64,000 bases of DNA from Streptomyces canus (GTDB lineage: Bacteria; Actinomycetota; Actinomycetes; Streptomycetales; Streptomycetaceae): NCBI RefSeq assembly GCF_041435015.1, contig NZ_CP107989.1:2046001-2110000 (forward strand), written 5' to 3'. The notes beneath the pieces are model-generated. The model was not told where the DNA came from. It did no database searches and saw only the letters and a program-made list of their open reading frames with translations. The translations under genes were made by a program, and so were the position numbers. Positions 34,368-42,646 of this stretch are shown piece by piece. Position 1 is the first letter of the stretch; each line of letters opens with the position of its first letter.

Positions 34368-35711
34368 GTGACCGTGAAGGACATCCTGGACGCGATCCAG
34401 TCGCCGGACTCGACTCCGGCCGACTTCGCCGCTCTGCCGCTCCCCGAGTCGTACCGCGCCATCACCGTCCACAAGGACGAGACGGAGATGTTCGCGGGCC
34501 TGCAGACCCGCGACAAGGACCCGCGCAAGTCGATCCACCTCGACGACGTGCCGGTGCCCGAGCTGGGCCCGGGTGAGGCCCTGGTCGCCGTCATGGCATC
34601 GAGTGTCAACTACAACTCGGTGTGGACCTCGATCTTCGAGCCGCTGTCGACCTTCGGGTTCCTGGAGCGCTACGGCCGCACCAACGACCTGGCCAAGCGG
34701 CACGACCTGCCGTACCACATCATCGGCTCCGACCTCGCGGGCGTCGTCCTGCGCACCGGCCCGGGCGTCAACGCCTGGAAGCCCGGCGACGAGGTCGTCG
34801 CCCACTGTCTCTCGGTCGAGATGGAGTCCTCGGACGGCCACAACGACACGATGCTCGACCCCGAGCAGCGCATCTGGGGATTCGAGACCAACTTCGGCGG
34901 CCTCGCTGAGATCGCGCTGGTCAAGTCCAACCAGCTGATGCCGAAGCCGGACCACCTCAGCTGGGAGGAGGCCGCCGCCCCGGGGCTCGTGAACTCCACC
35001 GCCTACCGGCAGCTCGTCTCCCGCAACGGCGCCGGCATGAAGCAGGGCGACAACGTCCTGATCTGGGGCGCGAGCGGCGGACTCGGCTCGTACGCCACAC
35101 AGTTCGCGCTGGCCGGAGGCGCCAACCCGATCTGTGTCGTGTCCTCACCGCAGAAGGCGGAGATCTGCCGGGCGATGGGCGCCGACGCGATCATCGACCG
35201 CAACGCCGAGGACTACAAGTTCTGGAAGGACGAGCAGACCCAGGACCCGAAGGAGTGGAAGCGCTTCGGCAAGCGCATCCGTGAACTCACCGGTGGCGAG
35301 GACATCGACATCGTCTTCGAGCACCCCGGCCGCGAGACCTTCGGCGCGAGTGTCTTCGTCACCCGCAAGGGCGGCACCATCACCACCTGCGCCTCGACCT
35401 CGGGCTACATGCACGAGTACGACAACCGCTACCTGTGGATGTCCCTGAAGCGGATCATCGGCTCGCACTTCGCCAACTACCGCGAGGCCTGGGAGGCCAA
35501 CCGGCTCATCGCGAAGGGCAAGATCCACCCGACGCTGTCGAAGGTCTACTCCCTGGAGGAGACCGGCCAGGCGGCCTACGACGTGCACCGCAACCTCCAC
35601 CAGGGCAAGGTCGGCGTGCTGTGCCTGGCCCCCGAGGCAGGTCTCGGCGTGCGCGACGAGGAGATGCGCGCCCAGCACATCGACGCCATCAACCGCTTCC
35701 GCAACATCTGA
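34368..35711 (+). CDS. ccr: Crotonyl-CoA carboxylase/reductase
   Basis: A 447-residue medium-chain reductase that converts crotonyl-CoA, CO2 and NADPH to ethylmalonyl-CoA, the key step of the ethylmalonyl-CoA pathway and a source of extender units for polyketides. Family markers are VMASSVNYNSVWTSIFEP, HIIGSDLAGVVLRTGPGV, AAAPGLVNSTAYRQLVS, the NADPH fold WGASGGLGSYATQFA, DIDIVFEHPGRETFGASVF and GGTITTCASTSGYMHEYDN. The GTG at 34368 follows GGAGG. It heads an operon with the mutase 18 bp downstream. Expression is probably controlled by the promoter palindrome and structured leader upstream. Confidence 0.97.
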   Translation: MTVKDILDAIQSPDSTPADFAALPLPESYRAITVHKDETEMFAGLQTRDKDPRKSIHLDDVPVPELGPGEALVAVMASSVNYNSVWTSIFEPLSTFGFLERYGRTNDLAKRHDLPYHIIGSDLAGVVLRTGPGVNAWKPGDEVVAHCLSVEMESSDGHNDTMLDPEQRIWGFETNFGGLAEIALVKSNQLMPKPDHLSWEEAAAPGLVNSTAYRQLVSRNGAGMKQGDNVLIWGASGGLGSYATQFALAGGANPICVVSSPQKAEICRAMGADAIIDRNAEDYKFWKDEQTQDPKEWKRFGKRIRELTGGEDIDIVFEHPGRETFGASVFVTRKGGTITTCASTSGYMHEYDNRYLWMSLKRIIGSHFANYREAWEANRLIAKGKIHPTLSKVYSLEETGQAAYDVHRNLHQGKVGVLCLAPEAGLGVRDEEMRAQHIDAINRFRNI

Positions 35712-35728
35712 GACACCCGGGGTCATAG

Positions 35729-37777
35729 ATGACTGAGCGTCAGTTTGCCGACGGCAAGCGGGAGAAGGACCGGCCGTGGCTCATGCGCACGTATGCCGGT
35801 CACTCCACGGCCGAGGCGTCCAACGAGCTGTACCGGCGCAACCTCGCCAAGGGCCAGACCGGCCTGTCGGTCGCGTTCGACCTGCCGACGCAGACCGGCT
35901 ACGACTCCGACCACATCCTCGCCCGCGGCGAGGTCGGCCGGGTCGGCGTGCCGATCGCGCACCTGGGTGACATGCGCCGGCTGTTCCAGGACATCCCCCT
36001 GGAGCAGATGAACACCTCGATGACGATCAACGCCACCGCCATGTGGCTGCTGGCGCTCTACCAGGTCGTCGCCGAGGAGCAGGGCGCGGACATCACCCAG
36101 CTCCAGGGCACGACCCAGAACGACATCGTCAAGGAGTACCTGTCCCGCGGGACGCACGTCTTCCCGCCGGGGCCGAGCCTCCGTCTGACGACCGACATGA
36201 TCGCGTACACGGTCTCCCACATCCCGAAGTGGAACCCGATCAACATCTGCAGCTACCACCTGCAGGAGGCGGGCGCCACACCGGTCCAGGAGATCGCGTA
36301 CGCGATGTCGACGGCGATCGCGGTCCTGGACGCCGTCCGGGACTCCGGCCAGGTGCCGCAGGAGCGCATGGGCGATGTCGTCGGCCGTATCTCCTTCTTC
36401 GTGAACGCGGGCGTCCGGTTCATCGAGGAGATGTGCAAGATGCGCGCCTTCGGCCGTATCTGGGACAAGGTCACGCGGGAGCGCTACGGCATCGAGAACC
36501 CCAAGCACCGGCGCTTCCGGTACGGCGTCCAGGTCAACTCCCTCGGGCTGACCGAGGCGCAGCCGGAGAACAACGTCCAGCGGATCGTCCTCGAGATGCT
36601 GGCCGTGACCCTCTCGAAGGACGCACGCGCGCGTGCCGTCCAGCTGCCGGCCTGGAACGAGGCCCTCGGTCTCCCCCGGCCCTGGGACCAGCAGTGGTCG
36701 CTGCGGATGCAGCAGGTGCTGGCGTACGAGAGCGACCTGCTGGAGTACGCGGACATCTTCGAGGGCTCGCACGTCGTCGAGGCGAAGGTCTCCACGCTCG
36801 TCGAGGACTCCCTCGCGGAGATCGAGCGGATCCAGGAGATGGGCGGCGCGATGGCCGCCGTCGAGTCGGGCTATCTGAAGTCGCAGCTCGTCTCCTCGCA
36901 CGCCGAGCGCCGGGCTCGTATCGAGTCCGGGCAGGAGAAGATCATCGGCGTCAACATCTTCGAGACGACCGAGCCGAACCCGCTGACGGCCGACCTGGAC
37001 ACCGCGATCCAGACGGTGGACCCGGCCGTCGAGGCCCGGGTCATCTCGGGGCTCCAGCACTGGCGCGACACCCGCTACCAGCCGCCCTTCAACCACCCGC
37101 GCCCCTGCAAGGCGCTGGAGAAGCTGAAGGAGGCCGCCAAGGGCACCGCCAACCTCATGGAGGCCACCCTGGAGTGCGCCCGCGCCGGGGTCACGACCGG
37201 CGAGTGGGCCGGCGCGCTGCGCGAGGTGTTCGGCGAGTTCCGCGCCCCGACCGGCGTGTCGTCGGCACCGGTGGCGGTCCCGGCGGAGGAGGGCTCGGCC
37301 ATGGCCGACGTCCGCCGCAGGGTCGACCTGACCGCGAAGGACCTGGGCGTCGGAAAGCTGCGCTTCCTGGTCGGCAAGCCGGGCCTGGACGGGCACTCCA
37401 ACGGCGCCGAGCAGATAGCCGTACGCGCGCGGGACGCCGGCTTCGAGGTCGTGTACCAGGGCATCCGGCTGACGCCCGAGCAGATCGTGGACGCGGCCCT
37501 CGCCGAGGACGTGCACGCGGTCGGCCTGTCGATCCTGTCCGGCTCGCACGCGCAGCTGGTGCCGGACGTACTCGAGAGGCTGCATGTGGCAGGCGCCACA
37601 GATGTACCTGTCATCGCCGGTGGGATCATCCCCAATGGAGACGCCGAACAGCTCAGGGCTGCCGGCGTGGCCGCGGTCTTCACCCCGAAGGACTTCGACA
37701 TCACCGGCATCATCGGCCGCATCGTCGACGAGATCCGGAAAGCGAACAAGCTCGACCCCCTGGAGGTCCCCGCATGA
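35729..37777 (+). CDS. meaA: B12-dependent acyl-CoA mutase, ethylmalonyl-CoA mutase (MeaA type)
   Basis: A 682-residue single-chain mutase. The N-terminal barrel (about 1-500) has RTYAGHSTAEASNELYR, SVAFDLPTQTGYDSDH, LQGTTQNDIVKEY and NICSYHLQEAGATP. The C-terminal cobalamin domain (about 545-670) has the DxHxxG motif in GKPGLDGHSNGAEQIA, then LSILSGSH and the GG of VIAGGIIPNGDAE. In the ccr operon its likely reaction is (2R)-ethylmalonyl-CoA to methylsuccinyl-CoA rather than methylmalonyl-CoA to succinyl-CoA. Its stop overlaps the next start (ATGA). The sequence alone cannot fully exclude another acyl-CoA substrate. Confidence 0.93.
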   Translation: MTERQFADGKREKDRPWLMRTYAGHSTAEASNELYRRNLAKGQTGLSVAFDLPTQTGYDSDHILARGEVGRVGVPIAHLGDMRRLFQDIPLEQMNTSMTINATAMWLLALYQVVAEEQGADITQLQGTTQNDIVKEYLSRGTHVFPPGPSLRLTTDMIAYTVSHIPKWNPINICSYHLQEAGATPVQEIAYAMSTAIAVLDAVRDSGQVPQERMGDVVGRISFFVNAGVRFIEEMCKMRAFGRIWDKVTRERYGIENPKHRRFRYGVQVNSLGLTEAQPENNVQRIVLEMLAVTLSKDARARAVQLPAWNEALGLPRPWDQQWSLRMQQVLAYESDLLEYADIFEGSHVVEAKVSTLVEDSLAEIERIQEMGGAMAAVESGYLKSQLVSSHAERRARIESGQEKIIGVNIFETTEPNPLTADLDTAIQTVDPAVEARVISGLQHWRDTRYQPPFNHPRPCKALEKLKEAAKGTANLMEATLECARAGVTTGEWAGALREVFGEFRAPTGVSSAPVAVPAEEGSAMADVRRRVDLTAKDLGVGKLRFLVGKPGLDGHSNGAEQIAVRARDAGFEVVYQGIRLTPEQIVDAALAEDVHAVGLSILSGSHAQLVPDVLERLHVAGATDVPVIAGGIIPNGDAEQLRAAGVAAVFTPKDFDITGIIGRIVDEIRKANKLDPLEVPA

Positions 37778-38733
37778 CCGTCAACCGTCTGCGTCCCCGC
37801 CGCTCGTGTCTCGCGGTGCCGGGAAGCAACCCCCGCTTCCTGGAGAAGGCGCAGGGCCTCCCGGCGGACCAGGTCTTCCTCGACCTGGAGGACGCGTGCG
37901 CGCCGCTCGCCAAGCCCGAGGCGCGGCACACCATCGTCAAGTTCCTCAACGAGGGCGACTGGACCGGTAAGACGAGGGTCGTGCGCGTCAACGACTGGAC
38001 GACCGAGTGGACGTACCGCGACGTCGTCACGGTCGTCGAGGGCGCCGGCCAGAACCTCGACTGCATCATGCTGCCGAAGGTGCAGACGGCCGAGCAGGTC
38101 GTCGCGCTCGACCTCCTGCTGACCCAGATCGAGAAGACCATGGGCTTCGAGGTCGGCAAGATCGGCATCGAGGCGCAGATCGAGAACGCGCAGGGCCTCA
38201 ACAACGTCAACGAGATCGCGACGGCGTCCCCGCGCGTCGAGACGATCATCTTCGGCCCGGCCGACTTCATGGCGTCGATCAACATGAAGTCGCTGGTCGT
38301 GGGTGAGCAGCCGCCCGGCTACCCGGCGGACGCCTACCACTACATCCTGATGAAGATCCTGATGGCCGCCCGCGCCAACAACCTCCAGGCGATCGACGGC
38401 CCCTACCTCCAGATCCGCAACCTCGACGGCTACCGCGAGGTCGCCCAGCGCGCCGCGGCCCTCGGTTTCGACGGCAAGTGGGTGCTGCACCCGGGCCAGG
38501 TGGAGGCGTCCAACGAGATCTTCTCGCCCTCCCAGGAGGACTACGACCACGCCGAGCTGATCCTGGACGCGTACGACTACTACACGTCCGAAGCGGGCGG
38601 CAAGAAGGGCTCGGCGATGCTCGGCGACGAGATGATCGACGAGGCCAGCCGCAAGATGGCGCTGGTCATCTCCGGCAAGGGCCGTGCGGCCGGCATGCAG
38701 CGCACGTCCAAGTTCGAGACCCCCGACAACTAA
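37774..38733 (+). CDS. HpcH/HpaI (CitE-type) malyl-CoA/beta-methylmalyl-CoA lyase
   Basis: A 319-residue CitE-fold lyase. RSCLAVPGSNPRFLEKA carries the CoA-binding Arg, FLDLEDACAPLAKPEAR the conserved acidic pair, VRVNDWTTEW and IEAQIENAQGLNNVNEIA the catalytic/metal Glu, and FGPADFMASI the Asp. Next to ccr and the mutase it most likely splits beta-methylmalyl-CoA to propionyl-CoA and glyoxylate. It starts inside the mutase stop with a good GGAGG ribosome-binding site, so the two are coupled. The MaoC hydratase that would make its substrate follows directly. Confidence 0.92.
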   Translation: MTVNRLRPRRSCLAVPGSNPRFLEKAQGLPADQVFLDLEDACAPLAKPEARHTIVKFLNEGDWTGKTRVVRVNDWTTEWTYRDVVTVVEGAGQNLDCIMLPKVQTAEQVVALDLLLTQIEKTMGFEVGKIGIEAQIENAQGLNNVNEIATASPRVETIIFGPADFMASINMKSLVVGEQPPGYPADAYHYILMKILMAARANNLQAIDGPYLQIRNLDGYREVAQRAAALGFDGKWVLHPGQVEASNEIFSPSQEDYDHAELILDAYDYYTSEAGGKKGSAMLGDEMIDEASRKMALVISGKGRAAGMQRTSKFETPDN

Positions 38734-38748
38734 GGAGCGCTGAGCGCG

Positions 38749-39255
38749 ATGCAGTTCGGACGCACCTACGAGGAGTTCGAGGTCGGGGCGGTCTACAAGC
38801 ACTGGCCCGGGAAGACGGTCACGGAGTACGACGACCATCTCTTCTGTCTCCTGACCATGAATCACCACCCGCTCCACATGGACAGCAATTACGCGGAGAA
38901 GACGACCGACTTCGGCAAGAACGTCGTGGTCGGGAACTACATCTACTCCCTGCTGCTCGGCATGTCGGTACCGGACGTCTCCGGCAAGGCGATCGCCAAC
39001 CTGGAGATCGAGTCGCTCAGGCACGTGGCGCCGACCTTCCACGGCGACACGCTCTACGGCGAGACGACCGTGCTCGACAAGTGGCCGTCCAAGTCGAAGA
39101 ACGACCGCGGGATCGTCCACGTCGAGACCAAGGGCTACAAGCAGGACGGCACGCTGGTCTGCGTGTTCCGCCGCAAGGTCATGGTGCCCACCGAGACCTA
39201 CATCAAGGAGCGCGGCGGCGAGCAGCCCGGCCGCCCGGAACTTCAGGAGGGCTGA
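38749..39255 (+). CDS. MaoC-like dehydratase (probable mesaconyl-CoA hydratase)
   Basis: A 168-residue hot-dog-fold protein with the hydratase signature MNHHPLHMDSNYAEKTTDFG (catalytic Asp/His region) followed by NVVVGNYIYSLLLGMS. The C-terminal half forms the sheet (IESLRHVAPTFHGDTLYGET). In this operon it most plausibly hydrates mesaconyl-CoA to beta-methylmalyl-CoA. It is shorter than the two-domain hydratase of Rhodobacter but typical of actinobacterial clusters. An AAGGAG lies 11 nt before the ATG. The acyl-CoA dehydrogenase begins 5 bp after its stop. Confidence 0.9.
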   Translation: MQFGRTYEEFEVGAVYKHWPGKTVTEYDDHLFCLLTMNHHPLHMDSNYAEKTTDFGKNVVVGNYIYSLLLGMSVPDVSGKAIANLEIESLRHVAPTFHGDTLYGETTVLDKWPSKSKNDRGIVHVETKGYKQDGTLVCVFRRKVMVPTETYIKERGGEQPGRPELQEG

Positions 39256-39260
39256 CCCCC

Positions 39261-40475
39261 ATGGCACGCCTCGCCCAGACCGCCGGTCTGACCGACATCC
39301 AGCAGGAGATCCTCTCCACCGTCCGCGACTTCGTGGACAAGGAGATCATCCCGGTCGCGACCGAGCTGGAGCACCGCGACGAGTACCCGCAGCAGATCGT
39401 CGACGGGCTCAAGGAGTTGGGCCTGTTCGGGCTGATGATCCCCGAGGAGTACGGCGGTCTGGGCGAGTCCCTCCTGACGTACGCGCTGTGCGTGGAGGAG
39501 ATCGCCCGCGGCTGGATGTCGGTCTCCGGCATCATCAACACCCACTTCATCGTGGCGTACATGCTCAAGCAGCACGGCACTCAGGAGCAGAAGGACCACT
39601 TCCTGCCGAGGATGGCGGCCGGCGACATCCGCGGCGCCTTCTCGATGTCGGAGCCGGCGCTCGGTTCGGACGTGTCCGCCATCACGTCCAAGGCGGTCAA
39701 GGACGGCGACGAGTACGTCCTGAACGGTCAGAAGATGTGGCTGACGAACGGCGGAACGTCAAGTCTGGTCGCCGTTCTCGTCCGAAGTGATGAAGGACAC
39801 TCCCCCGAAGAGGCGGCCGCCAAGCCCCACAAGTCGATGACGACCTTCCTGATCGAGAAGGAGCCCGGGTTCGGAGAGGTCCGTCCCGGCCTCACCATCC
39901 CCGGGAAGATCGACAAGATGGGCTACAAGGGTGTCGACACCACCGAGATGATCATGGATGGCCTGCGACTTCCGGCCAACCGTGTACTCGGCGGCGCCAC
40001 CGGCCGAGGTTTTTACCAAATGATGGACGGAGTCGAGGTAGGCCGCGTGAACGTGGCGGCGCGTGGCTGCGGCGTCGCTCAGCGTGCCTTCGAGCTGGGC
40101 GTCTCGTACGCCCAGCAGCGTCACACGTTCGGCAAGCCGATCGCTCAGCACCAGGCGATTCAGTTCAAGCTGGCCGAGATGGCTACCAAGGTCGAGGCCG
40201 CGCATGCGATGATGGTCAACGCGGCACGCAAAAAGGACTCCGGTGAGCGAAACGACCTTGAGGCAGGGATGGCGAAGTACCTCGCCTCCGAGTACTGCAA
40301 GGAGGTCGTGGAGGACGCCTTCCGGATCCACGGCGGCTACGGCTTCTCCAAGGAGTACGAGATCGAGCGCCTCTACCGTGAGGCTCCGATGCTGCTGATC
40401 GGTGAAGGTACCGCCGAGATCCAGAAAATGATCATCGGTCGCAGGCTGCTCGAAGAGTATCGGTTCCAGGGCTAG
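39261..40475 (+). CDS. Acyl-CoA dehydrogenase (candidate methylsuccinyl-CoA dehydrogenase)
   Basis: A 404-residue FAD enzyme of standard length. The N-terminal helical domain is followed by GAFSMSEPALGSDVSAI (FAD/substrate loop), YVLNGQKMWLTNGG, and RHTFGKPIAQHQAIQFKLAE with the FAD Arg. The catalytic base lies in LIGEGTAEIQKMIIGRRLL near the C-terminus. The ethylmalonyl-CoA pathway needs an oxidase for methylsuccinyl-CoA, and this gene is its only candidate here. Codons between about 39750 and 40030 are visibly less GC-rich than their surroundings. The ATG follows AGGAGG. Confidence 0.92.
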   Translation: MARLAQTAGLTDIQQEILSTVRDFVDKEIIPVATELEHRDEYPQQIVDGLKELGLFGLMIPEEYGGLGESLLTYALCVEEIARGWMSVSGIINTHFIVAYMLKQHGTQEQKDHFLPRMAAGDIRGAFSMSEPALGSDVSAITSKAVKDGDEYVLNGQKMWLTNGGTSSLVAVLVRSDEGHSPEEAAAKPHKSMTTFLIEKEPGFGEVRPGLTIPGKIDKMGYKGVDTTEMIMDGLRLPANRVLGGATGRGFYQMMDGVEVGRVNVAARGCGVAQRAFELGVSYAQQRHTFGKPIAQHQAIQFKLAEMATKVEAAHAMMVNAARKKDSGERNDLEAGMAKYLASEYCKEVVEDAFRIHGGYGFSKEYEIERLYREAPMLLIGEGTAEIQKMIIGRRLLEEYRFQG

Positions 40476-40645
40476 ATGTCCGGATACGGGGTGTTTTCTT
40501 GGAGAAGAAGATCACACCCCGTCAAGGCGGTTCAGCCGCCGACTCGGCTTCCTGGCTTGCCCAGTTGTGGCCCACGACCGGTACGATCCCGGAAAGCCGC
40601 CGTCCCCCGTCTAGTGCGCGGCATCATCCGCTACGAAGGTCATCC

Positions 40646-41302
40646 ATGCCCCACAGCCAAACCTCTGCACCTCGCGACAGCCTGGCAGGCGTACGCCTCG
40701 CGCGCGGAGCATCGCCGTGGCTCCTCCCGACCGTCGCCACCGCAGCACTGAGCCTGGTACGCGCGCGCAAGTCCGGCGCCGCCAAGGCCGTCGCCGTGCC
40801 CGCCACCGCGCTGGCGGCGGGCATGCTGTGGTTCTTCCGCGACCCCGAGCGCGAGATCGCCCCGGGCCGGGTCATCTCGCCCGCCGACGGTGTGGTGCAG
40901 AGCATCATGCCGTGGAAGGACGGTCGCACCCGGGTCGCGATCTTCATGAGCCCGCTCAACGTCCACGTCAACCGCGCGCCGCTCTCCGGCACGGTGACCT
41001 CGGTCGAGCACATCCCCGGCGGGTTCGTTCCAGCGTTCAACAAGGAGAGCGAGAACAACGAGCGCGTCGTCTGGCACTTCGACACCGAACTCGGTGACAT
41101 CGAGATGATCCAGATCGCCGGCGCGGTGGCCCGTCGCATCGTCCCCTACATCCCGCAGGGCACGAAGGTCGAGCAGGGCGACCGCATCGGTCTGATCCGC
41201 TTCGGCTCGCGCGTCGACATCTACCTGCCGGAGGGCGTGGAGGTCGCGGTCGAGGTCGGCCAGAAGACGGTGGCTGGGGTGACTCGCATTGACCGTGATT
41301 GA
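40646..41302 (+). CDS. psd: Phosphatidylserine decarboxylase
   Basis: A 218-residue short-form decarboxylase that makes phosphatidylethanolamine. It is anchored by hydrophobic N-terminal segments (WLLPTVATAALSLVRA, AVAVPATALAAGMLWFF). VISPADGVVQSI, the IFMSPLNVHVNRAP block and the self-cleavage site in GLIRFGSRVDIYLP are present; the chain is cut between Gly and Ser to form the pyruvoyl group. The ATG at 40646 follows GAAGGT. It overlaps pssA by 14 bp, so substrate synthesis and decarboxylation are coupled. Confidence 0.94.
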   Translation: MPHSQTSAPRDSLAGVRLARGASPWLLPTVATAALSLVRARKSGAAKAVAVPATALAAGMLWFFRDPEREIAPGRVISPADGVVQSIMPWKDGRTRVAIFMSPLNVHVNRAPLSGTVTSVEHIPGGFVPAFNKESENNERVVWHFDTELGDIEMIQIAGAVARRIVPYIPQGTKVEQGDRIGLIRFGSRVDIYLPEGVEVAVEVGQKTVAGVTRIDRD

Positions 41303-42143
41303 TCCTGAGACCCAGGCGGGCTGGGTGCCCGAGGCCGACGAGGTCGACGACGAGGAGGAGATGCCTCTTTCTCTCCGCCTCTCAATAGCGGACACCCTCA
41401 CCCTCGGCAACGCCACGTGCGGCTTCATGGCGGTCTACTTCACGACCACCGGCATCCTGATCCCGCACCTGACCGACAGCCAGGAGACCGGCATGGCGCG
41501 CAACAGCGCGGCCACCGCGGTCATCCTGATGCTCTGCGCGGCGGTCTTCGACCTGTTCGACGGCCTGGTGGCGCGCAAGCTGCGCTCGTCGCCGATGGGC
41601 GCGGAGCTGGACAACCTCTCGGACCTGATCAGCTTCGGTCTGGCCCCGGCGTACTTCGTGCTCGTCTACGGCATGGTGGCGGACGACGCGTCCCAGCGGG
41701 TGGCGGCGGTGGGCGCCGTCGTGGTGCTGCTGGCGGTGGTACTGAGGCTCGCGAGATTCTCCTGTGTGACGGTGAAGGACGGCACCTTCCAGGGCATGCC
41801 CTCGCCGTTCGGCGCGCTGACCGTGGTCTCGATCGTCCTGCTGGAGCTCCCCTTCGTGGCGACGCTCCTGGCGATCCTGGGCACCGCCTGGCTGATGGTG
41901 AGCCGGGTCGAGTACCCGAAGCCGCGGGGCCGCCTCGCGGTCGCGATGCTCTCCTGGATCGTCCTCGGGATGGGCCTCCTCGCGGCCTGGGCGTTCGGCG
42001 CCCCGGGCGGCCAGCTCCTCCTCCAGACGGGCTGCGCCCTCCAGCTGGTCATGGGTGCGGTGATCCCCCTGTTCGCCACGGCCCGCCGGGTGAACAACTT
42101 CCGCGGCAACCGGCGCGAGGCCCGCGCGGCCCAGCTGCCGTAG
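41289..42143 (+). CDS. pssA: CDP-diacylglycerol-serine O-phosphatidyltransferase
   Basis: A 284-residue membrane enzyme producing phosphatidylserine for Psd. The CDP-alcohol phosphotransferase motif is complete: DLFDGLVARK, then GAELDNLSDLISFGLAP (D-x2-DG-x2-AR-x8-G-x3-D-x3-D). Six to eight transmembrane helices follow, with an acidic N-terminal tail (EADEVDDEEE). A TTG at 41289 is used here; a GTG two codons later is possible. It overlaps psd and ends at a strong hairpin terminator, closing the block that starts with ccr or psd. Confidence 0.93.
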   Translation: MTVIDPETQAGWVPEADEVDDEEEMPLSLRLSIADTLTLGNATCGFMAVYFTTTGILIPHLTDSQETGMARNSAATAVILMLCAAVFDLFDGLVARKLRSSPMGAELDNLSDLISFGLAPAYFVLVYGMVADDASQRVAAVGAVVVLLAVVLRLARFSCVTVKDGTFQGMPSPFGALTVVSIVLLELPFVATLLAILGTAWLMVSRVEYPKPRGRLAVAMLSWIVLGMGLLAAWAFGAPGGQLLLQTGCALQLVMGAVIPLFATARRVNNFRGNRREARAAQLP

Positions 42144-42162
42144 GCTCCGCCGTATCGCTTCC

Positions 42163-42196
42163 GAGGGGCCCGAACCGTTGACGGTTCGGGCCCCTC
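42163..42196 (+). terminator. Strong hairpin terminator after pssA
   Basis: GAGGGGCCCGAACCGT and its exact complement form a 16-bp perfect stem with a TG loop, 20 bp after the pssA stop. Confidence 0.85.
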
Positions 42197-42646
42197 ACCG
42201 TTGCGGCCACCGCTACCTGTACGGCGCTGGGCCCGGGCTTTTCCAACCCGCTCCTCAGGCCTCCGGTGTGTACGCCTCCGCCACCTCTGATGACCCCGCC
42301 CGTCACGCTCCGGTCCGGCTGGAGGATCACGCTCTCGCGGGAGGACTGGGCTTTGGGGTCGGTGAAGTTCTGGGCGACGCCGAAGCCGACGCGTGGAGTC
42401 GATCGACAACAGGGGGCGCGCCGGGCGGCTCGCCGAGCCGGCGCTGCGCACCTGTCCGCCGGACGGCACCGCGGTCGTGCGCCTTGATCAGCGGATGCCG
42501 ACCGGGCTGATGGTGAGCCGGCCGACCGGCTGGTGTCGGCCGCTGGGCGGCTGTACTGCCACCACAACACGGTCATGACGTCGGCGCTGGACGCGTACCG
42601 ATGGTCGGGGCCACGTCAGTGACCCGCGAGGGGCGGATCGTGCGGG
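42197..42646. other. Intergenic region without a supported gene
   Basis: About 450 bp between the pssA terminator and the glycerate kinase stop. Short frames on both strands look partly protein-like (for example GVAQNFTDPKAQSSRESV on the minus strand near 42355), but none has a start, ribosome-binding site and recognisable family. It may be a decayed gene. Confidence 0.4.

Noticed and set aside
42178..42578. Short plus-strand frames after pssA as a small gene
   Set aside because: They start inside the terminator hairpin, lack a ribosome-binding site and show no family resemblance.
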